From positions 1 to 5,160 of the forward strand of contig CAKZUS010000119.1 of NCBI GenBank assembly GCA_937921805.1: 5,160 nt of DNA, written 5' to 3'. A model generated the notes under the pieces. That model was not told the DNA's origin and made no database searches. It was given only the letters and a program-made list of their open reading frames with translations. This document shows positions 1 to 5,160 of this stretch, one piece after another (within the stretch, counting starts at the first letter, position 1; every line of letters starts with the position of its first letter). The position numbers were made by a program, and so were the translations under genes. Source of the stretch: an uncultured Granulosicoccaceae bacterium. GTDB taxonomy: Bacteria; Pseudomonadota; Gammaproteobacteria; JABXHR01.

Positions 1-6
1 TATCTA

Positions 7-72
7 ATGGGAGTGGCTGCTGCATAGGACACCTTAATGGTTTTAGTCATCCTATGTGGCGGCCACTTCCAT
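7..72 (+). repeat. Long inverted repeat, potential 23-bp RNA/DNA hairpin
   Basis: Positions 7-29 and 50-72 are inverted copies of each other, 19 of 23 bases matching, separated by a 20-base spacer (30-49). The innermost seven bases (CATAGGA at 23-29, TCCTATG at 50-56) pair perfectly. The four mismatched pairs are 11/68, 18/61, 21/58 and 22/57. Read as plus-strand RNA each is a G-U or U-G pair, so the stem would be unbroken over 23 bp. In minus-strand RNA the same four would be C-A or A-C mismatches. No T-run follows on either strand, so it is not a simple terminator. It could be a structured RNA, the folded end of a mobile element, or a protein-binding palindrome. I recognise no known family. 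Confidence 0.7.
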
Positions 73-130
73 GATTGCTGAGGCTTTTCAACGGCTTACC
101 CCTTAAGTTGGCGCGTATGGGGGTGTCGGT

Positions 131-268
131 ATGGATTCCCCCGATCGCTACCCTCACTGTGTTCGCTATGTGTGGCGCGGTGTGTTCGAGAAAGGCGAGA
201 CTATTATCACCGTCGGTATTCATGAGAGAGATCAGGTCTTTTACGTGAATGAGAGCATGTATCGCTAA
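131..268 (+). CDS. Possible small protein or 3' remnant of a gene, unrecognised (45 aa)
   Basis: ATG at 131 to TAA at 266-268 gives a 45-residue product beginning MDSPDRYPH and ending YVNESMYR. It is soluble-looking and charged, with no signal peptide or membrane segment. GGGGGTG at 119-125 resembles a Shine-Dalgarno with GGGGG seven bases before the ATG, which supports this start. The same frame is open back to a TAA at 104-106, and before that lie several stops in every plus frame. It could therefore be a complete small gene or the surviving 3' end of a decayed one. It converges on the NTF2-like gene, whose stop lies 82 bases beyond. An 86-codon frame on the opposite strand (307-47) overlaps it, but that frame starts with GTG and has no clear Shine-Dalgarno. 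I recognise neither product, and confidence that this is coding is low. Confidence 0.32.
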   Translation: MDSPDRYPHCVRYVWRGVFEKGETIITVGIHERDQVFYVNESMYR

Positions 269-350
269 GCTTCTCGTACCGCAACCAGAGAGCACATAGA
301 GCAGCACTCTCCGAGGCTATTAGCCAGTCGCTCCCACTCGTGCGAGCACG

Positions 351-1328
351 CTATGACTGCTCTGGGAGCACATCACAGCCCAGTTGCAGCAGCACATGCG
401 GCACATCGACAAACACCCAGTTTTCGACCAGTACATCGCCCTCACGCCGCCACCAGTCGCAGACGCGCATGACCACACGCTCGCCGCTTGGGGGCTGACC
501 GAGGAAGGATTGCACATTCACCCCCGTCACCGATGGCCATCCTCCCGAACACACATAATGGCCTTCGCCATAGCGAGTGAAGTGCTGGGTAATGCCATTG
601 CCGCTGGAGCCGCCCGACCAGCCTTCAAACTGCCCTTCAAAAGGCACTTGGAAAGTGGCGAATTGATCAACACCGATAAACGAGCCAAACGCGCCGGGAC
701 CGTACCACATCATGTTGTCGTGCCAGTAGGGGCGCCACGCCTCGTCTTCAGTCGCGAGGCTTGCTAGCATCTGCGTCACCATATCGAGGCTTCTCTGCCC
801 TTGTGCAGCGTCTTGGTCGGTCCGTATCACGCCATCGTGACTCGCTGGCCCAGGGATCATGCCAGTGTATCCCCGCGAGAGGCCCGGGCCGACTGAGATG
901 GGCCAGCACCCTATCGACACCATCAGCTCTGGGATGTCCAAAAAGAGATAGCTCTCGACGGCGCGTCCGGCTTCCATGCGATGGAACTCGCCAAAGCGCA
1001 GAAAGCATAGCTGCCCTGGCGCAGAGAGGCCGATCCAGTCATCACCAAAGTGTCCCGCATAGTAGCCTGTCGCGCTCACCCATGACTGCTGCGCAAACTC
1101 GCCGCACATCACGATATCGTCACGCCGGTAGAGGCCGGTAAACGCCTTGTGCAGAGGCGCAACGACGCGCTCGACATAGGCCTCACTGCCATCACAGAGA
1201 TTAAAAGGATGTACGACATTGATTTGGGCCGATGGCGAGAAAAACGCCTGCGCCGCCTCAGCCATCCCGCCAGGATGCCGCTGGGCCGCTGCATAGTCCA
1301 AATAAGCGTTTCGATCTTCGCTCAGCAT
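351..1328 (-). CDS. Tandem NTF2/SnoaL-like two-domain protein, function unknown
   Basis: A soluble protein of 325 residues with no signal peptide or membrane segment. It appears to be two copies of an NTF2/SnoaL-type cone fold. The clearest internal match is at the end of each half: LDIPELMVSIGCWPI (about residues 130-144) and VDVPHVLLQLGCDVLP (about 307-322). A matching stretch precedes each, ESYLF versus ENWVF. A linker of about 30 residues rich in G, P, D and Q joins the halves. Members of this superfamily include cyclases, isomerases, dehydratases and non-catalytic binding domains, so the fold alone does not give the reaction. The start chosen is the ATG at 1326-1328, which has GGAG six bases upstream. 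The ATG at 1341-1343 would add five residues but has no ribosome-binding site. The gene lies 91 bases after the Gfo/Idh/MocA gene on the same strand and is probably co-transcribed with it. The partnership suggests a shared substrate, but this is inference. Confidence 0.85.
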   Translation of the reverse strand: MLSEDRNAYLDYAAAQRHPGGMAEAAQAFFSPSAQINVVHPFNLCDGSEAYVERVVAPLHKAFTGLYRRDDIVMCGEFAQQSWVSATGYYAGHFGDDWIGLSAPGQLCFLRFGEFHRMEAGRAVESYLFLDIPELMVSIGCWPISVGPGLSRGYTGMIPGPASHDGVIRTDQDAAQGQRSLDMVTQMLASLATEDEAWRPYWHDNMMWYGPGAFGSFIGVDQFATFQVPFEGQFEGWSGGSSGNGITQHFTRYGEGHYVCSGGWPSVTGVNVQSFLGQPPSGERVVMRVCDWWRREGDVLVENWVFVDVPHVLLQLGCDVLPEQS

Positions 1329-1334
1329 CGCTCT

Positions 1335-1338
1335 CTCC
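1335..1338 (-). promoter_or_regulatory. Ribosome binding site deciding the start of the NTF2-like gene
   Basis: On the minus strand GGAG ends six bases before the ATG at 1326-1328. The upstream in-frame ATG at 1341-1343 is preceded only by ACACCATAAG, with no purine-rich match. The downstream start is therefore favoured, giving 325 rather than 330 residues. Confidence 0.65.
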
Positions 1339-1419
1339 GCCATCTTATGGTGTTTAGAGTAGAGACTACACCGAGTGCTTCAGTATGCCTAGAGGGCCGC
1401 AAGCCAGCGCGCAAAGCCC

Positions 1420-2472
1420 TTATTCAGCGACTCCTGGCAAGACGATTCTCTCGCCAGACTGAGCGGAGTGTTGAATCGCCTCGACCACCTGCAGCGTGCG
1501 CAAGCCTTCACGCCCAGAGACCCTGGGTGTCGCATCGCCGCGAATGACCTGCGCGAAGTGCTGTATTTGATTCACCAAAGGATCCGCGCTGGCGCGTATT
1601 TGAGATGTTGCAGAGATCGGCGACCACCAGTCTGGCGGCCCTCCTTGGTGGCTCCATAGCCGCAGGTCTGGCACCGACAAGGAACCTTCGCTGCCGCCGA
1701 TGAGGTAGCAGCTCTGCGTCGTCACGGGGTACACCGGATATTCCCCTGCTGTATGCTCCCAGCTCCAGGGCGCGGCAATGGCGTCGGAGACGGTAATGGT
1801 GCCAATCGCGCCGCTTTCGAATTTCAGCACTGCGGCGGCAATGTCTTCATTCTCAAACCCGCGCAAGGACGGCGTGGCCTGCGCCTGCACCGACACAACT
1901 TCGCCCACCAGATGGCGGATCAGGTCAATGTCGTGCACCAAGTTGACCGAAATAGGCCCTGCGCCTTGGCGCTTGCGCCACGGTGCGGCGTCGAAGTACG
2001 CATCAGGTTTGTAGAACCAACACGTCGCCTGCACGCCTCGCACGATGCCAAGCTGGCCGTCCTGGATGATGCGGTGCGCCCGTTCAATAATCGGGTTGTA
2101 GCGGCGGTGATGCCCCACCAATAGCGCCACGTCGGCCTGTTCGGCCTGCTGTACCAATCGGGCGGCATCTTCTGAGCGAGTCGCAATGGGCTTTTCGACC
2201 AAAACCGGACAGTGATGGGCAATGCAGCACAGCGCTTGCTCGACGTGCAAGGGCGTAGGAGTGGCGATAATCACGCCATCAATTCGCCCCTTGTCGAGCA
2301 TCGCGTCGATGGACGGGTATACATCAATACCGCGCTCGCGTGCATACGCCGCACTGTCAGCGCTGTGCTCGACCACTCCCGCTATATCAACAAGGGCGAC
2401 CTGCGCCATCGCATCGAGATGTCGCTTACCGACTAAACCCACCCCAACGATGCCGATACGCACTGCACTCAT
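1420..2472 (-). CDS. Gfo/Idh/MocA family NAD(P)-dependent oxidoreductase
   Basis: A cytoplasmic 350-residue protein, normal length for the family, which oxidises or reduces hydroxyl groups of sugars, inositols and related compounds. The N-terminal Rossmann domain shows IGIVGVGLVGKRH (GxGxxG at residues 10-15). The family signature EKP is at 93-95, with Lys94 as the expected catalytic lysine. GHHRRYNP (120-127) and NLVHDID (177-183) mark the start of the substrate domain; His180 is the expected catalytic histidine. The Asp usually found four residues before that His is Val176 here, with Asn177 beside it. The segment around 235-270 (PWSWEHTAGE, then a CYLIGG-type strand) fits a particular subgroup of the family whose substrate I cannot name. 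An in-frame TAG 15 bases upstream of the ATG fixes the start; the Shine-Dalgarno is weak. It begins after a terminator, so it is probably a transcription unit separate from the glucanases, shared with the NTF2-like gene downstream. Confidence 0.92.
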   Translation of the reverse strand: MSAVRIGIVGVGLVGKRHLDAMAQVALVDIAGVVEHSADSAAYARERGIDVYPSIDAMLDKGRIDGVIIATPTPLHVEQALCCIAHHCPVLVEKPIATRSEDAARLVQQAEQADVALLVGHHRRYNPIIERAHRIIQDGQLGIVRGVQATCWFYKPDAYFDAAPWRKRQGAGPISVNLVHDIDLIRHLVGEVVSVQAQATPSLRGFENEDIAAAVLKFESGAIGTITVSDAIAAPWSWEHTAGEYPVYPVTTQSCYLIGGSEGSLSVPDLRLWSHQGGPPDWWSPISATSQIRASADPLVNQIQHFAQVIRGDATPRVSGREGLRTLQVVEAIQHSAQSGERIVLPGVAE

Positions 2473-2530
2473 GTCCGAATATCTCTATAGCGAAAACCAC
2501 ATCGGAAATTTTATCTCAAAACAAGCAAAA
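2473..2530 (-). promoter_or_regulatory. Probable promoter/leader region of the oxidoreductase gene
   Basis: These 58 AT-rich bases lie between the terminator stem of the glucanase operon and the oxidoreductase ATG. On the minus strand TAAAAT (2508-2513) matches the -10 consensus at five of six positions and TATAGA (2484-2489) at four. Neither has a convincing TTGACA-like -35 at 16-18 bases. No operator palindrome is evident. The promoter is inferred from position between a terminator and a gene; the exact site is unresolved. Confidence 0.28.
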
Positions 2531-2556
2531 GCCTGACTGGGAGAGACGGGTCAGGC
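2520..2556 (-). terminator. Rho-independent terminator of the GH1-GH16 operon
   Basis: On the minus strand a perfect 7-bp stem, GCCTGAC pairing with GTCAGGC (2550-2556 with 2531-2537), closes a 12-base loop. It is followed directly by the T-rich tract TTTTGCTTGTTTT (2530 down to 2518). The orientation is right for ending transcription from the GH16 gene, whose stop lies about 130 bases upstream. On the plus strand the stem is preceded, not followed, by an A-rich tract, so it is one-directional. Confidence 0.85.
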
Positions 2557-2586
2557 CTGTTGCCGGTACAGCTTGCCTAGGGCTGA

Positions 2587-2630
2587 GCGCCCAGCGCCTG
2601 GTGCGAAAAGCTCACCAGGGCACTGGGGGC
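2587..2630 (-). repeat. Long imperfect hairpin in the 3' untranslated region of the GH16 gene
   Basis: CCTGGTG (2597-2603) pairs with CACCAGG (2613-2619) around a nine-base loop. After a 2/3-base internal loop the stem continues with GCGCCCAG (2587-2594) against CTGGGGGC (2623-2630), seven of eight paired. The result is a GC-rich stem-loop of 44 bases between the GH16 stop codon and the terminator. No T-run follows it, so it is not a terminator itself. It may protect the mRNA 3' end, or be a single REP-like palindromic element. No second copy is visible in the window. Confidence 0.6.
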
Positions 2631-2683
2631 AATACACCCGCCGCTGTTGGCGACGCGCTTAGGCCGAACTAGTGCGCGCAGAG

Positions 2684-4219
2684 CTAACGGACGATACGCA
2701 GATTATCAATCTGCAATACCACGCCTTGCTGATTATCCCAGGTGGGAAGAATCACCAAGGGTGTATCAATATTGCGGATGTCCAAAGTGGATCCGGCGCG
2801 GCGCACTAGCTCACTGAATTCAAAGCGCATCGCACGCCACTCGCCGACGGGGGCCGTCTCAAGAGGCACATCGCCCGTGCTGCACGGATATTGGCAGTCG
2901 ACTTTGAACATCATTCCACCTGATGCACGGGGATCACTGACCACTCGCAGGTCGAACTCTAAGGCTTTAAAGTCGCCGAAATCAAATCCTTCCGTGCCTT
3001 GCCAATAGGCTCCCCCCTGGTTGGTGTTGAACGTCACCTGTGCAACATTGCCACGGCCTTCGACTGCGATGGTTTCGATGTCGACGGATCCGTCGTTGGA
3101 GAAGTAGTTCTCTTGGAACGGGGCGATAGACTCATCTGCAAACACGTCCACGACTTGCGCTTTAATAAAGTCGGGATCAAAGTCGATGGCGTTGATCAGC
3201 CGTGGCGCTTTTTTGCCCACGTTCACTGTCGCCAGCTCGCTGATGCTTGCACAGCTACTCAAGCTCTCGGGACTGTCAGGACAGCTAAACACCCGCACAA
3301 AATCCACTTCCATTTGCTTAGGAAACTCAACGCTATCATCCGGTGAACCGGGCCAATTGCCGCCTACAGCGAGGTTGAGCAATAAGTGAAACGGCTGATC
3401 AAACGGCGCCGATCCTCCTACTTCGCGCTTCACGCCTGCGCTGTCTTTGGCATGCGAATACCAGCCACTGGCGCGCTGTGTGGCGAAATGGGTCTCGTCG
3501 ATATACCACCGAATCTCATCATCCCCCCACTCTATCGCGTAGGTGTGAAAGCCCGTGGTCGGGTCTTTGCCGTCTTGAAAGGTATAGCCTTCGCCCGAAT
3601 GCACATTACCCGGCCACTGCGCGCCATAGTGCAAGGTGCCATAGACCACTTTGTTCGGATCGGCGGGATCCATGCTCACGCCTTCGACAATATCAATCTC
3701 GCCACCAGCGGCCCAACCGCCGTAACGCTGGTCACTAGGAAGCATCCATATTGCCGGCCACATACCTTGTCCGGCAGGCAGCTTAGCCCGTATCTCAAAG
3801 CGCCCGTAGGTCCAGTCGCCCTTATTCAGGGTACGCAGACGCGCAGAGGTGTAGGGCAAATATTTTTTCTCCGCATCGGGATTGACTTCTTTTAGCTCTG
3901 AGGAGCCAAAGTAGGTTTCCTTGTGCGCGCGAATAATCAGCTTGCCGTCTTCGATAAAGGAGTTTTTCTTGCGATCGGTATAGCACTGCAGCTCGTTATT
4001 GCCGCCGCCCCAACAGTTGCTCTCCCAGCCCCATTTCGTTGGGTCCACGTCGGCTTGGTCGAACTCATCGTTCCATTGCAGTTGCCACCCTGAGCCAACA
4101 CTGGCTTCAATGGTCTGGGCCTGGGCCTGCACTGGCGCCACCGCCAGCGCAGCAAGCGCTACAGCCGCTCGCAGGCCTTTATTGGGGCAAAAGACAGGCA
4201 GGTCTTGTGCTCGTTTCAT
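2684..4219 (-). CDS. Secreted GH16 endo-beta-1,3(-1,4)-glucanase (laminarinase type) with C-terminal accessory domain
   Basis: A 511-residue exported enzyme that cleaves internal linkages of beta-glucan, most likely laminarin. Residues 1-34 form a signal peptide with a basic start, an alanine/valine core from about 17, and a likely AQA-QT cleavage site. The catalytic domain spans about 41-312. GEIDIVEG at 173-180 is the GH16 active site in its bulged E-x-D-x-x-E form, with nucleophile Glu174, Asp176 and acid/base Glu179. GMWPAIWMLP (152-161) and the HTYAIEW strand (225-231) are also typical. A short linker with two cysteines (CPDSPESLSSC, 313-323) leads to a beta-rich domain of about 350-511. 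That domain resembles galactose-binding-like carbohydrate modules such as those on marine glucanases; this assignment is inference. There is no lipobox or sorting tail, so the product is probably free in the periplasm or medium. The ATG overlaps the GH1 stop and has its own ribosome-binding site. Agarase or carrageenase specificity is less likely given the bulged motif. Confidence 0.93.
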   Translation of the reverse strand: MKRAQDLPVFCPNKGLRAAVALAALAVAPVQAQAQTIEASVGSGWQLQWNDEFDQADVDPTKWGWESNCWGGGNNELQCYTDRKKNSFIEDGKLIIRAHKETYFGSSELKEVNPDAEKKYLPYTSARLRTLNKGDWTYGRFEIRAKLPAGQGMWPAIWMLPSDQRYGGWAAGGEIDIVEGVSMDPADPNKVVYGTLHYGAQWPGNVHSGEGYTFQDGKDPTTGFHTYAIEWGDDEIRWYIDETHFATQRASGWYSHAKDSAGVKREVGGSAPFDQPFHLLLNLAVGGNWPGSPDDSVEFPKQMEVDFVRVFSCPDSPESLSSCASISELATVNVGKKAPRLINAIDFDPDFIKAQVVDVFADESIAPFQENYFSNDGSVDIETIAVEGRGNVAQVTFNTNQGGAYWQGTEGFDFGDFKALEFDLRVVSDPRASGGMMFKVDCQYPCSTGDVPLETAPVGEWRAMRFEFSELVRRAGSTLDIRNIDTPLVILPTWDNQQGVVLQIDNLRIVR

Positions 4220-5160
4220 AATAGGTTTCCTTTACTTTGGATGATGTCGCGATACCAATAGGCAGACTGCTTTGGTGTGCGCACTTGCGTGTCAAAATCC
4301 ACGTGCACCAAACCAAATCGCTGCTGATAGCCGCGTTCCCACTCGAAGTTATCCATGATCGACCAGTAGAAATACCCATCGACATCGACGCCATCACTGG
4401 CCGCACGTCGCAGTGCCAACAAGTGTCTGCGTACAAAGTCGATGCGCCCCCCGTCGGAGACGGAACCATCGACATGGACCCAATCACAGCTCGCTAGACC
4501 GTTCTCTGTGACGACAATAGGCAGCCCGTAGCGCTCGTATAAAAACTTTGGCCCCCAGTACAAGCACTCCGGCGTTACGTTCCACTCCATCGTGGTGCGC
4601 CCACAGCCCACCAGATTCACAACTTCTACGTCACCGCTGTCATTAAATTCGATAGGTGTACCGGAGTAGATATTGGCGGCGTACATGTCCAATGGCTGGC
4701 AGATAGTGGCCATATCGCCGTCTTGGATCTCGGGCAGGTATTGTTCAAACAGCGCTAAGCCGTCTTCAGGGTAATGCCCCAGAATCATCGGATCAGCGAA
4801 CCAAGTATTGCTAAAGCAATCGATATTGGTCACCGAGAAAGTCGCCGCTCGGGCCGCTTCGACCAATTTCGGGTCATCGCTGGTGGGATAAGTCACGAGA
4901 CCCACGGGCGCGGCACCAATTTTAATGGGCTGCTTAGCGGTGGCGCGCAAAGCCTGCACGGCGGTGCCGTGAGCAAGCAGTGCGTGATGCGAGGCTTGCA
5001 GCACTTTCTCAAAGCTCATCTTGAGACCCGGCGCGTGCTGTGCAGAGTGGTGCCCAAGGCCCAGAAAGCACTGCGGCTCGTTGAGCGTAAACCAGTTTTT
5101 CACACGATCAGAGAAATGCTCTCCAATGCAGTGCGCATAGTCGCCAAACCAGCCCACGCT
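4216..5160 (-). CDS. GH1 family beta-glucosidase, 5' end beyond the window
   Basis: The visible 314 residues are the C-terminal two thirds of a family 1 glycoside hydrolase (usual length 440-460, so roughly 130 residues are missing). It hydrolyses terminal beta-linked glucose from oligosaccharides with retention. The acid/base Glu sits in FTLNEP (codon 5077-5079) and the nucleophile Glu in VVTENGL (codon 4504-4506). The family's final signature, YFYWSIMDNFEWERGYQQRFGLVHVDF, is kept except for minor substitutions and holds the Glu and Trp of the -1 subsite. The frame is intact to the TGA at 4216-4218. The GTG at 5155-5157 is an internal valine, not the start. Because the N terminus is absent, export cannot be judged; most GH1 enzymes are cytoplasmic. 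Overlap with the GH16 start shows the two are in one operon, where this enzyme would finish oligosaccharides made by GH16. Specificity for beta-1,3 links is inferred from that neighbour only. Confidence 0.94.
   Translation of the reverse strand, partial: SVGWFGDYAHCIGEHFSDRVKNWFTLNEPQCFLGLGHHSAQHAPGLKMSFEKVLQASHHALLAHGTAVQALRATAKQPIKIGAAPVGLVTYPTSDDPKLVEAARAATFSVTNIDCFSNTWFADPMILGHYPEDGLALFEQYLPEIQDGDMATICQPLDMYAANIYSGTPIEFNDSGDVEVVNLVGCGRTTMEWNVTPECLYWGPKFLYERYGLPIVVTENGLASCDWVHVDGSVSDGGRIDFVRRHLLALRRAASDGVDVDGYFYWSIMDNFEWERGYQQRFGLVHVDFDTQVRTPKQSAYWYRDIIQSKGNLL
4228..4233 (-). promoter_or_regulatory. Ribosome binding site of the GH16 gene, inside the GH1 coding end
   Basis: On the minus strand AAAGGA lies eight bases before the GH16 ATG (4217-4219), within the last codons of GH1 (SKGNLL). 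The stop and start share ATGA (4219-4216). This arrangement normally couples translation of the second gene to the first while allowing independent initiation. Confidence 0.75.

Noticed and set aside
7..72. Reading the inverted repeat as an integron attC site
   Set aside because: The arms are symmetrical without the expected extrahelical bases, and I see no GTTRRRY/RYYYAAC core pair at the ends.
47..307. 86-codon minus-strand frame at the left end, in line with the other minus-strand genes
   Set aside because: It starts with GTG, its internal ATG at 221-223 has no ribosome-binding site, the product resembles no family I know, and it overlaps the better-supported plus-strand frame. It cannot be excluded, but is not supported enough to list.
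288..311. Weak stem (288-295 with 304-311) after the NTF2-like stop codon as a terminator
   Set aside because: Only eight pairs, two of them G-U, in minus-strand RNA, and no T-run follows. A real terminator for this gene is not visible in the window.
384..767. Plus-strand open frames of 100 codons or more inside the four main genes
   Set aside because: They run opposite genes with clear family motifs, have no homology signal of their own, and are explained by codon bias of the real genes.
2577..2690. A shifted minus-strand frame past the GH16 stop, ending in SGGCIAPSALV... , as a possible frameshifted C-terminal sorting tail
   Set aside because: It lacks the hydrophobic segment and basic end of known C-terminal sorting signals, and the GH16 protein already ends naturally with a terminal beta strand (DNLRIVR). 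The open frame is expected by chance in GC-rich DNA containing a hairpin.
1..5160. CRISPR array, tRNA, rRNA or transposase
   Set aside because: No regularly spaced direct repeats, no tRNA-like cloverleaf arms and no recognisable transposase or integrase motifs were seen on either strand.

Overview
The window looks like a piece of a chromosome from a marine, polysaccharide-degrading gammaproteobacterium. This rests on moderately GC-rich DNA, short intergenic gaps, Shine-Dalgarno sites and a secreted laminarinase-type GH16 gene translationally coupled to a GH1 beta-glucosidase gene. The taxonomic assignment is inference from gene content; nothing here fixes a genus. All four confident genes lie on the minus strand, so transcription runs from high to low coordinates.

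Right part (5160 to 2684): a glucan-utilisation pair. The GH1 gene enters from outside the window, lacking its first roughly 130 codons. Its TGA overlaps the ATG of the GH16 gene (ATGA), with a good Shine-Dalgarno inside the end of GH1. GH16 has a signal peptide, the full E-x-D-x-x-E active site and an accessory C-terminal beta-rich domain. The likely division of labour is that GH16 cuts beta-1,3(-1,4)-glucan outside the cytoplasm and GH1 releases glucose from the oligosaccharides.

Middle (2683 to 2473): a 211-base untranslated stretch. It carries a long imperfect hairpin (2587-2630) and then a strong rho-independent terminator (2520-2556) that closes the GH1-GH16 transcript. The AT-rich 58 bases after it must hold the promoter of the next unit, if that unit has its own.

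Left part (2472 to 351): a Gfo/Idh/MocA NAD(P)-dependent oxidoreductase followed by a protein made of two tandem NTF2/SnoaL-like domains. They probably form a two-gene unit. Their substrate is unknown; a role in oxidising or rearranging a sugar or other carbohydrate-derived metabolite is a guess from context.

Far left (350 to 1): no confident gene. It holds a 23-base-arm inverted repeat (7-29 and 50-72) whose four mismatches all become G-U pairs in plus-strand RNA, a possible 45-codon plus-strand reading frame (131-268) with a Shine-Dalgarno-like site, and an 82-base gap converging on the NTF2-like gene. The inverted repeat is the least explained item in the window.
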